From positions 13,267,001 to 13,331,000 of the forward strand of contig OY821771.1 in assembly GCA_963682175.1 (NCBI GenBank): a stretch of DNA of 64,000 bases. The letters run 5' to 3'. The notes beneath the pieces are model-generated. The model had not been told where the DNA came from. It saw nothing but the letters and a program-made list of their open reading frames with translations, and searched no databases. Positions 44,881-56,860 of this stretch are shown in pieces. The position numbers and the translations under genes are program-made. Source of the stretch: Triglochin maritima. Its lineage: Eukaryota; Streptophyta; Magnoliopsida; Alismatales; Juncaginaceae. Each line of letters starts with the position of its first letter. Within the stretch, counting starts at the first letter, position 1.

Positions 44881-47227
44881 GTTTGCCTGCCGTCGCATGC
44901 CCTTTGGGTTATTTAATGCGCCAACAACGTTTCAATGGTGTATGATCAGCATCTTGTCCAATATTGTAGAGCGTTTCCTTAAGATTTTCATGGACGACTG
45001 TTCCATATTTGGCGCTTCCTTCGATGAATGCCTTCATCACATGAGCCACGTTCTCAAGCGATGCTGTGAGAAGAACCTCGCTCTCAATTGGGAGAATGTC
45101 ACTTCATGGTGAAGCGAGTGATTGTACATGGACATGAGGTCTCAAGTCGGGGAAGTGAGGTTGATCCTGCCAAAGTGGGCCTTATTGCTAATATCCCACA
45201 ACCACGTAATGTGAAGGATATCTGTGACTTTTTGGGGCATGTTGGATTCTATAGGTGGTTCATTCGGGATTTTAGCAAAATTGCTCGAACTCTCACCACT
45301 TTGTTGGGTAAGGATGCCATTTTTGAGGTCACACCAAATTGCCACCATGTTTTTTTGACCTTAAAGAAAGAGCTGACTTCAGCTCCCATAATTAAGGCAC
45401 CGATGTGGACTGAACCATTTGAGTTAACGTGTGATGCATCTGACTTCACTGTGGTAGCAGTGCTTGGGAAACAATTATCTATTTTGCACGCCCACTTTCG
45501 GTGCCGTTGGTGGTGGTGGTGTCAGTGCGATATTGAGGTCTTGGACAAATTGCCTTATGTGATCTACTATACAAGTAGAACACTTAATGATGCCCAATTG
45601 AACTACACTGTGACCGAGAGAGAATTCTTAGTGATCATAGTCGCTTTGGAGAAATTCCGGTCGTACTTGATTGGCTCCCACGTGATTATCTAGTTTGATC
45701 ACACATCCATCAAACACCTCATGGAGAAGAAAGATGCAAAATCTCGACTCTTGAGATGGATTTTGTTGTTACAAGAATTTGATCTTGAGATTCGAGACAA
45801 AAAAGGTGTGAAAATGTTGTATCTGACCATCTGTCTTGTCTAGAGACGACCAACCCACGACCAAATTATTAATGACAAATTTCCTGACGAGCAATTGTTC
45901 ACGATCGAAGATATACCCTTGGTTTGCCGACATCACGAACTACCTCGTGACCAAGCAACTTCCTGTGGGTTGGTCAAAATCTGACCAAACCATATTTAGA
46001 TCCTATGTCAGAATCTTTCACTGGGACGACCCCTATCTATTCAAATACTCCTCTAACTAAATTTTCAGGTGGTGCGTCCCCAATACCGAGTTCCAAAGTG
46101 TGCTCCAATTTTGCCACTCTGAGGCATGCGGAGGACACTTTGGAGCAAAGAAAACTGCCGCCAAGGTGCTCCAATCTGGATTCTACTGGCCTTCTCTTTT
46201 CAAAGATGTTTACGAATTTTGTAAGCAATGTGATAAGGGTCAGCACCTTGGCAGGATTAGTCGACGTGATATGATGCCTTTACAAAATGTCTTTCTCGTC
46301 GACATCTTTGATGTGCGGGGCATCGACTTTATGGGTCCTTTCCCGAATTCGTTCGGGAATGTTTACATTCTGGTGGTCGTTGACTATGTGTCTAAGTAGG
46401 TCGAGGCTATCCCCACAAAGACCAATGACAACAAGGTGGTCACCAAATTCTTAAAGGACATTTTTGCGCGATTCGGTACTCCTCGTACCATAATCAGCGA
46501 GAGGAGTACCCACTTCTGTAATCGCTCCTTTGAAGCGCTTATGAGGAAGTATTTGATCATCCACAAGATTGCGACCCTATATCATCCGCAAACTAGTGAG
46601 CAGGTCGAAGTCTCTAACCGTCAATTAAATCAAATCCTTCAGAAGACTGTTAATTCCTCGAGGAAGGATTGGTCGACTAAGTTGAATGATGTGTTGTGGG
46701 CTTACCGCACCGCGTATAAGACCAATTTGGGTATGTCCCCATATCGGGTAATGTACGACAACACTTGCCACCTACCACTCGAGATTGAGCATCGTGCTTT
46801 CTGGGTGATTAAGAACCTGAATATAGATCTTGATCAAGCAGGGGTGCAACGTAAACTCGACATTGTGGAATTGGAAGAGCTAGGCAATGATGCGTATGAA
46901 AATGCCAAAATTCATAAGTCCCGAGTGAAGATATTTCACGATCGCATAATTATGCGAAATGTGTTTACGACCGGGCAGAAGGTGTTGCTCTACAATTCCC
47001 TGCTCCATCTATTTGCGGGTACGCTCCGCAATCGCTGGTCTGACCCTTTTATTGTGAGAACCGTATTTCCTCATGGAGTGGTTGACATTCTGAACCCAGT
47101 GAATGGGGACGTGTTCAAAGTTAATGGACAACGCCTCAAACCTTACTTGGAGGGGGCACCAGCTGAAGTCGAGGAGGTCATGCTCCTTCGCGAACCTCTC
47201 TCGCACTCAACTATTCATGTTCCTGCA
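44881..47227 (+). pseudogene. Athila-like RT C-terminus, RNase H and integrase of element G
   Basis: RT resumes with MPFGLFNAPTTFQ (44897) and FMDDCSIFG holding the catalytic Asp pair (44988). A frame shift near 45100 leads to HFMVKRVIVHGHEV. RNase H shows TCDASD, YTVTEREFL (45603) and FDHTSIKHL just after a stop at 45691. Integrase shows an HHCC-like finger (CHSEACGGHFG, FCKQCD; 46105-46230) and GIDFMGPFP; the second catalytic position reads ISERSTHF where the family has D, and YHPQTSEQVEVSNR keeps the Glu. Stops, shifts and that change mean it is inactive. Confidence 0.85.
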
Positions 47228-47230
47228 TGA

Positions 47231-48501
47231 ATGGTTGAGATTTCATGTTTGTACAAAGTTAAATTTGAAAAAAAAGAAAAAAAGAAAAAAGAACAAAAAA
47301 AAAGAAAGACTCCATAACTGAGCATTGATTGTTGTGGGCACCAACCTTTGTGTATTTGGGCCCCATTTCTTTCACGTATTTGTATCATTTCTTTAGTATT
47401 TCATAGGTTTGACGAAAATTTGGGTTTGTGTCCATAAACATAACCATGAACTTCCCTTTGTGCTTCATGTTGGTGAGATCTTTTCTTTTTCAGGAAAAAA
47501 TCGTGTAGTATCATGCTCAAATTCATTGAGGACAATGCGTGAAGTAAGTGTGGGGGTGTTTTACGTGTGTACATAGTCAAGTCTTTTTTCTTTTGTTTGT
47601 TTTTTGTTTGTATTAATAGGGTCATGTTAGTGTGCTGCATTTAATATCGATATATCTGCTTGCCATGATCCTTGGGTGACTTGTCTTCTTTTGCTTGCCT
47701 AGTTCTTTAAAATTTTTATTTCTTTCAGAAATCTTCATTTGTTTGCGAAAGAAAATGTTTTGTGGGTTTTGCATGGGTTTAGCATGTGCAAAACCATTGA
47801 GAGGCAAAGTAAAAAGGAAGCTCCCAAAATTGACATGAACATGATACATTAGGATATCTAGTACACCAGCTTTAGGTCTTATCGAGTTGTAAGGATGCAC
47901 CCCGGTTTTCCTTCGGGGGGAGTGTAATCATAGGATTTCAGTACTCAAACAAATAAAGAAGTCCACCCTGAACCTAGTGAGTTGAATAATTTGTGTCTGT
48001 TAATATAAGTAGGTTTGTTGTAGTCAAGAACCCTTAAACTCTTGTTGTGAGACATTAAGTGTAGGGGTTTTTGTTCATGTGTAGATAAGAAATAAGTGAG
48101 TAGGTATTCTCTCTTCTTGCACGACTCCTATCACTCGGGAAGTTAGGTCCGAGGGGACTTTATGCCTGGTGCTTTCGAGTCATCTGACTTGGGATGCACC
48201 GACTGAACTCCCTTTACATGGGTGGTAGGGATCGCCCTATGTGAAGATGTGGGGAAATGTGTACGTGATAGTGTAAGTCCTCATAGTCAATCATGCACGA
48301 AATCTGACCCTAGGAGAATTACACACCAACTAGAAAAAGAAATAAAGAAGAACAAAAAGAAAAAAAGGTAATGCAAATAAGAACCTTAATGGACTTTACA
48401 CTTTGTATCACTTGAGGATGTTAAGGTTGTCCATGTTTTTCACTTAAGTCCTTAATTAACTTGCACGAATGATTCATTAGGCTAGTTGTGTGGACTGCAT
48501 A
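47231..48501 (+). other. 3' non-coding region of element G
   Basis: An A-rich start (47260-47310) is followed by sequence matching the antisense of element C (10310-9780): AGGATGCACCCCGGTTTTCC at about 47893, then CATCTGACTTGGGATGCACC at 48181. There is no env-like frame. The region stops at 48501, where family X begins, before a polypurine tract is reached. Confidence 0.65.
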
Positions 48502-48785
48502 TGTAATGCCCCCGATCTCGCAGGTACACACACTGGGAAGAAACACCAGTGTCGCAATCAGAGACATCTGCGACGACCGAAGGAGTTACAAAGCGACATA
48601 CAAGACAGACTAACTCGACACTATATAAAGACATACATGGATAGCTGACGAATAAAAATAACTGAAGTAACTGAATATCCATATATGAAAGATTCATTAC
48701 AAAACTCGAGTTTCAAAAAGGAAATACGTCAATAAAAACGAAAGAAAAGATAACTGAAGACTCTGGTCGGCACGTCCCTCGTGTA
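48327..48785. repeat. Duplicated block, copy 1 (partner 58639-59097)
   Basis: From CAACTAGAAAAAGAAA to about GGCACGTCCC, this matches 58639-59097 almost base for base; I count about a dozen differences in 460 bp. It spans the end of element G and the start of family X copy iii, so the junction itself was duplicated. Confidence 0.88.
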
Positions 48786-50874
48786 CTGAATTTTCGACAC
48801 TCATCCAGTCTGCCCTGTGGCACCTAAGTACCTGCAAGCACCACATTAACAAATACGTGAGTTTTCAATTAAGAAAAACACATATGCTCCAGTCCAATCA
48901 GAGTTTTACAGAAGAATGCATGTTGTCTAACAAAAGACAAAAGCATCAGAAATAGAAACAAAAAACACATAATGCATCAGATGACAACTACTCCAACAGT
49001 CGTGCCAATCGCGCAGCACTCGCTGAAATCCCTCCAAGGGAACCAGAACACCAGCCATTTTGGTCAGAAATGGGTCACTCGACAATGACCCACCGCTCGG
49101 CACAAAGCGGTACGCTGGATAGATGCCTAAATCGTGGAAATAAACCTACATGGCGCCATCACTAATTTGGGAACATCTAACCTGAGATAGAATGGTAGCG
49201 CGCCTACCCATGACTTATTTTATGCTTGACCCTCACATAGGGGTCTTAATCGAACGACCTATGAAGCTAGAGGACCCACCTGTGGCCCGTCGGCCAAGAA
49301 AATAGAACGTGCCCAGAATTATTAATTAGATTAAATGCAATGCAAGCTACTTAAGCATCTAAAATCTAATGTAGCTACACATTCCAAAACAAGCTCAAAG
49401 AAGGATATAAGAATACCCTCCTCACATCCCCAAACCACAATCCGAAACAAACTTCCCAAACAGGGATCAAAATGCATTCACAACATAAACCAATCATAAC
49501 TGAATCGGTAAATCGATATAACCACTAATTTAGTCATCTACGGGTAATGCTAAGGATATTTGAGGTCTGAAATCTTACGGATCATACACGAGCACAACAT
49601 AACACATGATATCAGACATAGATCAGCATGAACAGAGTAACATAACCATGCAAATAGTAGAAGATATCAAAATTGCACCACACTACAATCGATGATATGA
49701 ATTATCAATTTCAGAGCATACATGAAATCGAACAAAAACCACAGAACATGATCATATCATATGTGGGCATGAAATAGCTTATATATCAGTAATACAACAT
49801 GGTGAAACATGCACATAATATCAGAAGACTCAATCTATCCAATATTATTATCTATGCGTACATTCAAAAGCATGTGTTGCATTAAGATATAATATGAATA
49901 AGATATAACAAGGAGTCCAATTTAGTTCATGAGTTCATGCATATCAAAAATATCAGATAATATAACTGAAATCAGATCATGGATGTATCATATGTGCTGC
50001 TGGACCAGAAACGATTCAAACAGCAAACCATAGCAACCATCGCACACAATACAACCGATAGAATCAGATAATAACAAAAAAAACCTCACAACCATGCATA
50101 TGGATCCCTGACCAATCCAAACCACGTGCTTAGAGCATCCTTCCTAGGTGGCCTGAGGTGGGAGAAGGTCAGAGGAAGTCTGTCCAAGCCGTTCAGTTTA
50201 GCAACCGAGCAAGAAGCGTACAGGATGCACCAACCGCATGGTTAACATCATCCTAGCGCACCATGCTCAGACCAAACAAGAAAATCCGACCCTCTCACCC
50301 CTAGCCTCCCTAAGGTCCATCCCCACCCCCTCCTGACCCCAGCCACCATCTCGAATGGCTGCACCAGCCAGCCATCCAAAGCAAGGAGTCAAAAGGGTTG
50401 AAGGCAAACCTTAGTTGGATCTTGTGTGCTCCAGCCACACCCAATCAGATCCGTGGCCACCCTCAAACTCAGCCCAGAAGGAATACCTTCACCTATGGTC
50501 GGACCTCGTCGGAGCTCTGGTGCACTTAGCTGTCCCATAGCCAGCTCCATCTAGCACAGCTTCATGCAAGCACTAGAGGAGGTTCGGTTGGTGGTGCAAC
50601 GATTGCACCAGCCACCTCATCAGAGGTTAGGAGCATACTTGAGCTGCAAGAAGTACGCATGAGCTAGCTGGAGATTCTGCCCACCACTCTACTAGTTGCA
50701 CCAAAACTTGCACTAGATGTTGCTTCTAGCCTCACTAGATTTGAAATTTGTCGGAGCACCACCTGAGTGGCCTTACCACGTGGCTGAGGAGTGGAAGCGG
50801 TGGAGGAGACGTGAGGAAGAGGAATGGTTGTGCAAGGGTCAGCTAGAGGAAGGCCTTTTGTTTGCTAACACTCT
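48502..50874 (-). repeat. Family X LTR, copy iii, truncated
   Basis: Begins TGTAATGCCCCCGATCTCGC, matching the start of the solo LTR at 36642, and runs colinear with it in many places (for example the ACCCTCACATAGGGGTC stretch at about 49225, the antisense of 31262-31280). It never reaches the TTACA end and gives way at about 50874 to opposite-orientation X sequence. No internal coding region is seen. Confidence 0.65.
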
Positions 50875-50948
50875 CCAAACGGTGGGTCACTGTCGAGTGA
50901 CCCGCTTCTGACCAGCATGTCTGGTGTTCTATTTCTGACCAGCGTGGC
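50875..50948 (+). repeat. Family X fragment in + orientation, left of the A-type LTR
   Basis: Matches the antisense of 49055-49110: GGTGGGTCACTGTCGAGTGA, then CTGACCAGC. It continues at 58364-58638 after the A-type LTR and element B. Confidence 0.6.
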
Positions 50949-52003
50949 TGATTGACATCATATCATACAAATATTTGTGCCTTAGATCCTTTATTTTAAG
51001 CCTAAGCAATACTATGTAACGAGTTTATGTTTATGTTTCAGGAATAAACAAGTTTGAGAAGAAGAGACTAAAAAAGGACTTAAAATCAAGAAAAATGACT
51101 AAGTTGTAAGACTTATGGACTGAGATGCAAGAGAGAAGGACCCGGATGTAAATCCAAAAGGACCAATTAGCAAAATCAAGCACTCCACACCATCATGAGG
51201 AGTATTTTGGCAATTGGATTCGGGTCGCAACTCACACAATTGATTAGGGTGCACTACAGCAGAAGAAATGAAGCTACTAAGAAGTCATAAGAAACTGAGC
51301 CAGATCCAAGAGAAACAGACCACCAATTGCCGGTCCATTTGGCTCCGGATACGACCGGTCTTCTATCGGATGTGTATTAAGGTGTTTTATGCTATATTTG
51401 GTATGCGTTTAGTCCCATACTGGGGGATTGTCCTGAGTTATCTTTTTCTATGGCTATAAATAAAACTCTTCCTCCTCCTTTGTAATACATCTCCCCTCTA
51501 TGTGGCCATCCTCTCAAATAGGAGTAAAGCCTTGGAGAAAAACTCTGGCGGAGAGAGGCTACTTGTAAGGTGAGTGAGCAATAAAAAAATGTTTTGTTAG
51601 TTTCTTTCTTGTGCCTTTTAATTCTTGCATGCTTAGTTAACTTTGTTTGTTTTAATCTTCATAGAATTAATTAGCATGTTTGTTTTCCTTAATACGAATG
51701 TTAGATTAATAAAGTGTAAGTAGTTCCATCACCCTTTGGGGGTGGAGTTGATGTTTATACATATTATGTAGAATGAAATGAATGTTAAATGTTGTCGAAT
51801 GTGAGAAATGTGAGTATGTTCGTTTGAATTAAAGAGAATATTTAACTTGATGGTTTCTGGCATAATCTTTAAGTACATTCCATGCTCATTTAGGTTCTTA
51901 ATAACAAACTTGTTCATGCTAATATTAATCTCTTAGGGTAGTGATTTGGATGATAGGTCTTGCCACGAGGAACTTCTTATGCATAACAACACTCCATACA
52001 CTT

Positions 52004-53155
52004 TGATGAGAAATTAAGTTTATACCGCAAGTGCACGACGTCAATGAAGACGTGACAAGTACGGGTCGAACACAAGAATATGTTTGGTTTGAGATTTTTG
52101 GTTTTTAATTTTCTAAAGCAAGAACAACAAAATAAAAACTAAAAAGAAAAGAAATATGGATGAGAGTCCAGCGGGTGGGGAATTAGATATCGGGTTTTGT
52201 TTAGAGAAATCTAAAACTTATAATAAATCACTTTAGTTATAAAGCATTACATGATAAATGATTCAACATAAACTCAAGTAATCAAAATATACTAACATGA
52301 AATTAAAATAATAACATCATTTTTCTTCTCATCACCCTAAATCCGTCACCCCCACCCTTTGGAGAGAGTTAGAAACTCATGGATGAAGGGAAGGAGAAGG
52401 GGTCCTAGAGAAACTACAAAAAAAAAGAAAACTAAAAACAAGAAATAAAAGAACAGAATTTTATTGCTAAAAAGAAGAGGAGAGGAGAGGAGCCCCTTTC
52501 AATTCATGATTCGGCCTTATTTATAGCCTCAACCGGGGATCCTAATACATAAAAGGCATGTACACACGTCAATACAACATTGATAAAAATTTGAGCGCAT
52601 GGATCGACTTTTGTGCGGCGGAATTGCCGCATTTTGTACATGAGGTGTGGCAGAATCGCCACCTTTTTGGCTCGGAATCGATCCAAATTTTTCCTGTGTG
52701 TTTATGGTATGTTTTAGCTGTCCTTTGTGCGTCCGAATTAATTATTGCATATCTTTGGAGATCCGAGTTAATTTCTTCATATATTTGGACATCCAAATTG
52801 ATTTTTCTTTAGAACTTCTCCAAAATAATCTTTTGGTACTTTAATTTGCATTTGGGTCCTCGGCTTTTTGCAATTAAGTCCTTGGCTACTTTTGTGCTTA
52901 AGTCCTTGGCCTTTTTGTAATTAGGTATTTGAATGCTTTTATGCTTGGATGGACTTCCATTTGAATCCCGATAATCTTGACTTGGTCTTTATGATAGAAA
53001 TGAGTCTCTTGCACACGTTTATGCTCGGGATATGGGTAATTTGCATTCAGGTACCTGTATTCTGTAAATAAGACTAAACACATACCTTAGTAGCATTTTT
53101 TGATATAAAATTAATCTAAATGAAAGACATATGATGCAATGTATGCAATGCATCA
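52004..53155 (-). repeat. 3' LTR of element B
   Basis: On + it begins TGATGAGAAATTAAG with the shared block (ATACCGCAAGTGCACGACG, AAGTACGGGTCGAACACA). Read on minus it has a TATA-like CTATAAATAAGG at about 52508. It ends GCAATGCATCA next to AATACCCCCACACCTAG, the antisense polypurine tract. Confidence 0.85.
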
Positions 53156-54476
53156 AATACCCCCACACCTAGATTTTGCTAGTCCCTAGCAAAACAAAAT
53201 ATAAGAAAAATGAAAACAGGGAAATCCTAACTCACTTTCGTAGGAATCACGGTTGCACTTAAGCCTGTGCAACAAGCCTTTAAACCCCTGAGTTTCCTTA
53301 GAGGACGAGTTTTGTCTCGTGAGGGTTTTCAGTTGACATACCCACAAAGTCTTAATTCAACATTTCATCCATAACTCTCAATATTTCCACCTCAACCTTA
53401 TACATCTTACTTAGAATTCTTGCATGCTCATTATATAAATCTAACTTATAAGAAATCTGACTTGGTCTTTGTTCCTCCAACATTCACACCACTAACCCTT
53501 CTACACATGTTATCACTTAAATTATTTTGCACGCCTCCTCTGGTGGTGAAGTATCATTCAGATCAACCATGACATGTATCATTTTTTTAGCTTTGGGCCT
53601 TGAGTATCTTAAAGTATTTTTTTCCCGTGATTCAACACATTTGCTTTTTTTTGAAACTTTTACCCTTTTTGCTTTCGTGTAGAAAGTTTGGTCGATAATC
53701 CCGAGCTGGTAGACTCAAGTTATCGGGTTTCAAGATACCCCTACGGACCAGTGACTCGAAGACTTGGGTTTTGTAATCATTTTGCAAAATGTGCTTTCCT
53801 CACTTTATTCCTTTATTTATTTTTTTACTTTTATTTTCCTCAAGGCTTAATTGCTATTAGAAGTCCACACTTCCCGGTATATTTTCCTCAACCTCTACTT
53901 TTTATCAACCACTTCAAAGATTTGATTCATCCAATTTAAATGCATACATGTCTTAAAGGGTAATGGGTTATTTCTTTGGAACTTAGATCTATGTCATAAT
54001 TTCTACAAGCAGAACTATATAATAAGGAACAAAAACTCAATGCATTTTGTACACGGGTTTTGGCAGTTCAATCTTAAGCTTTGTCATGGAATATTGATTT
54101 TTTTTAACAAACACAATATATAGATAGTTAAACACCCCCACACCTAAATCATGCATTGTCCTCAATGAATGTGAGCAAGATACTACATGGATTTATGCAT
54201 GAAAAATGAAAGATCTCACCAACGTGAAGTACAAAGGAAAGTTCATGGCTATGTTGATGGACAAAATCCGAATTCCCTCAAAACCTGTGAGATGCTAAAG
54301 AAGGGATTCAAATACGAGAAACAAATGTGGCCCAAATACTCAAGGGTTGGAGCCCACACAAACGATTCTCTCACAGAAGGAGTCTTTTATTGTACTTTTT
54401 TTAATATAATTATGTACAAACATAAGTTCCCATCTTCATTTGTCAAAGGACATCAAATGGGAACCTCAAAAGTGGG
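53156..54476 (-). other. 3' non-coding internal region of element B
   Basis: Contains the block shared with elements A and C (CCTAACTCACTTTCGTAGGA at 53227) and a T-rich stretch (53780-53850). No domain is recognisable; frames such as 53688-53939 and 54187-54576 on + run through it by chance. Confidence 0.55.
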
Positions 54477-55022
54477 TCAATGCACTTGGAAAGGGAACAT
54501 GACACCACGTGAGACCAGAATACGCATGCGTGGGCCCCCTTCACAAAGAGCATCTGATGAAATGAGATGTTCATAAATTGGACGCAAAGGCGTCTTATTC
54601 AAAGGATCAAACTGAAAGAGCTTGAACCTCTCGAGAGTTTGGAAAATAAGGGGCAACGGAAGAAGAGTTCCTCCTGTTGTGGTGCTGAAGTTATGATCGT
54701 CAATCCAAACTCTCCAACCAACTGGCTGGTGCGCCTGAGCGAGGTCAAGAGCCTTGTTAGGCAAGTCCGACTCACCAGGCGAACAAAAAATGGGTCTCAT
54801 ACCTAAGGTATCCTCCAAGGAACTCCTAATACCCTCATGAGCAATGTAGTTGTTTGATGTTCCATCATTTCCAAGATGATCAGGAACAATAGTGAGAGGC
54901 AAACTCTCATCAGGTTGTTTGAAATTGAGGGTGCTAGGGAGCTCTTGCTCCACCAGAGGTGAGTCCTTAAGAGGCACAATCCTGTGCCGACTCATGTTGA
55001 AATTGGTCCATGTTATTCTCAA
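54477..55022 (-). CDS. Second frame of element B, function unknown
   Basis: A 181-codon frame on minus that overlaps the end of the gag-like frame by about 56 bp in another frame. I recognise no domain; it is hydrophilic with no membrane segment. A similar but more broken stretch follows the gag-like frame in element A (about 40690-41200). It may be the original C-terminal part of gag displaced by a frameshift, or non-coding. Confidence 0.4.
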   Translation of the reverse strand: MRITWTNFNMSRHRIVPLKDSPLVEQELPSTLNFKQPDESLPLTIVPDHLGNDGTSNNYIAHEGIRSSLEDTLGMRPIFCSPGESDLPNKALDLAQAHQPVGWRVWIDDHNFSTTTGGTLLPLPLIFQTLERFKLFQFDPLNKTPLRPIYEHLISSDALCEGGPRMRILVSRGVMFPFQVH

Positions 55023-55845
55023 TGTGTATCGAATCCTCCACTAAGTGATCGTGAATTGAAACCCCAAGTCCTTCAGACTGACTAGGAGTTTGGCTTTGAA
55101 AGATTGTGCTTTGAATTTGTGGATGTGGTGGTGGTTCGATATCAAAAGATGAATCCTCATGTTGACAAGAAAAAATACTCTCGTTACGTTCACGTAATTG
55201 CTGTGACATTTGACTCAATTGTAGTACCATATTTTGTGTGGACTGTTGAGTGGGTTTCATGAACGTAAGGAAAGTTTGTTCCAAGGAATCAGGTATGCGG
55301 TCAACTATGAGGGTCAAGTCAGAGCGTGGGAAATTTTGAGGTTGGGTGTTGATGGGCTGAGAATGGGTCCAATGATTTGAAGTGGGGTGTTGGTAGAATT
55401 CTGGGTATTCGGGAGGAGGATACTGAGGTGAAAATGAAGTATAAGAATTTGGATATGAATTGTCTCTCCACGAATCCATCACTCTCGAGTTGTACGCGGA
55501 TGCGTAATAGTCATATTGAGCATTTTGGGAAAAGGTATGCTCATACTCAGGCTTTGGGGGAACATAAGGGCATTCCCTGATAACATGACCACTCAACCCA
55601 CAACAGTCGTACGGTACGGCTACTGGAGACACCGGTGCACTCATGTTGTCTACCATACGCATGAAGGAGGCCAAAGTTTGTTGTAATGTCTCAGTTTGTT
55701 GACCAGCATATGATCCGACATAACTAGATTGTGGTCTAGCAGTCGGTGCCTCTCTTATGTTACCCCAATATGAAGATTGCTCAGTCACACAATGAGGATT
55801 ATCCCAACCATACGAGGTGTCCGTCTGAGCCACCCTAGGTTGCAT
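54967..55845 (-). CDS. Gag-like protein of element B with CCHC-type knuckle
   Basis: A 292-codon frame, homologous to element A's 41314-42036 frame. Around residues 100-115 it reads YDCCGLSGHVIRECPYVPP, a zinc-knuckle-like C-x4-H-x4-C core whose first Cys pair is slightly displaced. It continues with a Pro/Tyr/Gln-rich region (PPPEYPEFYQHP) and a heptad-like stretch (LEQTFLTFMKPTQQ). The element lacks pol, so this would be its only known product and would need an Athila-type partner for reverse transcription and integration. The true start may be upstream of the open frame. Confidence 0.62.
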   Translation of the reverse strand: MQPRVAQTDTSYGWDNPHCVTEQSSYWGNIREAPTARPQSSYVGSYAGQQTETLQQTLASFMRMVDNMSAPVSPVAVPYDCCGLSGHVIRECPYVPPKPEYEHTFSQNAQYDYYASAYNSRVMDSWRDNSYPNSYTSFSPQYPPPEYPEFYQHPTSNHWTHSQPINTQPQNFPRSDLTLIVDRIPDSLEQTFLTFMKPTQQSTQNMVLQLSQMSQQLRERNESIFSCQHEDSSFDIEPPPHPQIQSTIFQSQTPSQSEGLGVSIHDHLVEDSIHIENNMDQFQHESAQDCAS

Positions 55846-56860
55846 GGCTCGCTTGATTCACCTCCCTCACTAATCAAACCAACTTGGCCAGGCAGTGTAT
55901 CGCTAGTGGGGGCGCTTCCGACAGAGTCGGTGCCAATTAGACAACCACTTCGCTTGGAAGACTTACGTCAACACAAAAACACTTTCTAGACACCAAATTA
56001 AATTCGATCAGCTTCAGGTCATAGCAAGTCAAACCAATCTTCTCCTTAATTGAGTCTGAATCCTTAGGGTCAATGTCTAATTGATTTTAATTTAAGGCTT
56101 GGGTGACACTTTCGGATTGTGATTTGTGGGCCACGTAAGGCTGATGAAATCCCCACCGTATCTTTTCCTACGGAGTTGCCCTTAAGATAGTTTAACTTAA
56201 ATCTAGCAAAGATAGTCAAACATTGGTCTTTTTAGTGGGGGCAATTGCAAGGTTGTATGCAAACTAGATTATATGCTTAAATGCAATCGATAAAAAAAAC
56301 CGCGCACGTACCTTGCCTCCAGCACTCTTCAACAAGAATTAATTTGCAAGAATTTAACAAGAATAATGCAAACAAACACTATATGATACATGCACTAAGT
56401 CCTTCTAATTTTGCCAATTTTTAGGTCAGAGTTGAATTATTGCCAATTATGGAATTTTGCCCTAACACGTGCAGTTCTACGAAAAGGAACTTTTCGAAAA
56501 TTAAGATTTTACGAGAAAGACAAGAAAAGTTACCTCCGCAATGCTCAGACGGGTTCGCCGCCCGCTCTCGAAAATTCCCAGATGCTCTACGCGTCCACCC
56601 AGAGATGGAGACGACCTCAGAAAAAATTGAAGCCCAGATGCTTCAAACGTGCGGCGAATCCGCCGCAAGTTGTTCTTGGTGTGCGGTGATTCCGCCGCCC
56701 TTCTTGCTCCAACTGTGCCCTGATTTCGCCGTGCACTCTGTTGTCTCCTGAAACGCAAACCCAAATAGTTAGATCGCGCACACGATAAACAGAATAGAAT
56801 CGAAATCAAAAAAAAATAAACAAAATCTTCGTCGCCTCCCCGGCAACGGCGCCAAAAACT
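55846..56860 (-). other. Leader and primer-binding site of element B
   Basis: The primer-binding site is at 56834-56860, against the 5' LTR. The leader contains a GC-rich part (56520-56760) with TTCGCCG/CGGCGAA words. A frame on minus at 56501-56932 crosses the LTR boundary and is not considered coding. Confidence 0.6.

Larger units (their letters stand above)
31505..48501 (+). mobile_element. Athila-like Ty3/gypsy element G, broken, interrupted by element A
   Basis: Domain order on + is leader (31505-31830), gag, protease, reverse transcriptase (split at 35042/44881), RNase H, integrase (to 47227), then a 1.2-kb 3' region. The coding text is of the Athila type: LLPYSVY, VDYRKLNAS, LDGYSGYNQIPIAPEDQEKT, YHPQTSEQVEVSNRQLNQIL. 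No 5' LTR is present; the left side abuts a MITE-like scrap. On the right it is cut at 48501 by a family X LTR before its polypurine tract, so it has no LTR of its own here. Its leader matches element A's leader read on minus (42300-42480), so the two are related. Confidence 0.82.

Noticed and set aside
47401..47640. Possible env-like frame downstream of the Athila integrase
   Set aside because: Only short frames with no signal peptide or membrane segment; the region matches non-coding 3' sequence of related elements.
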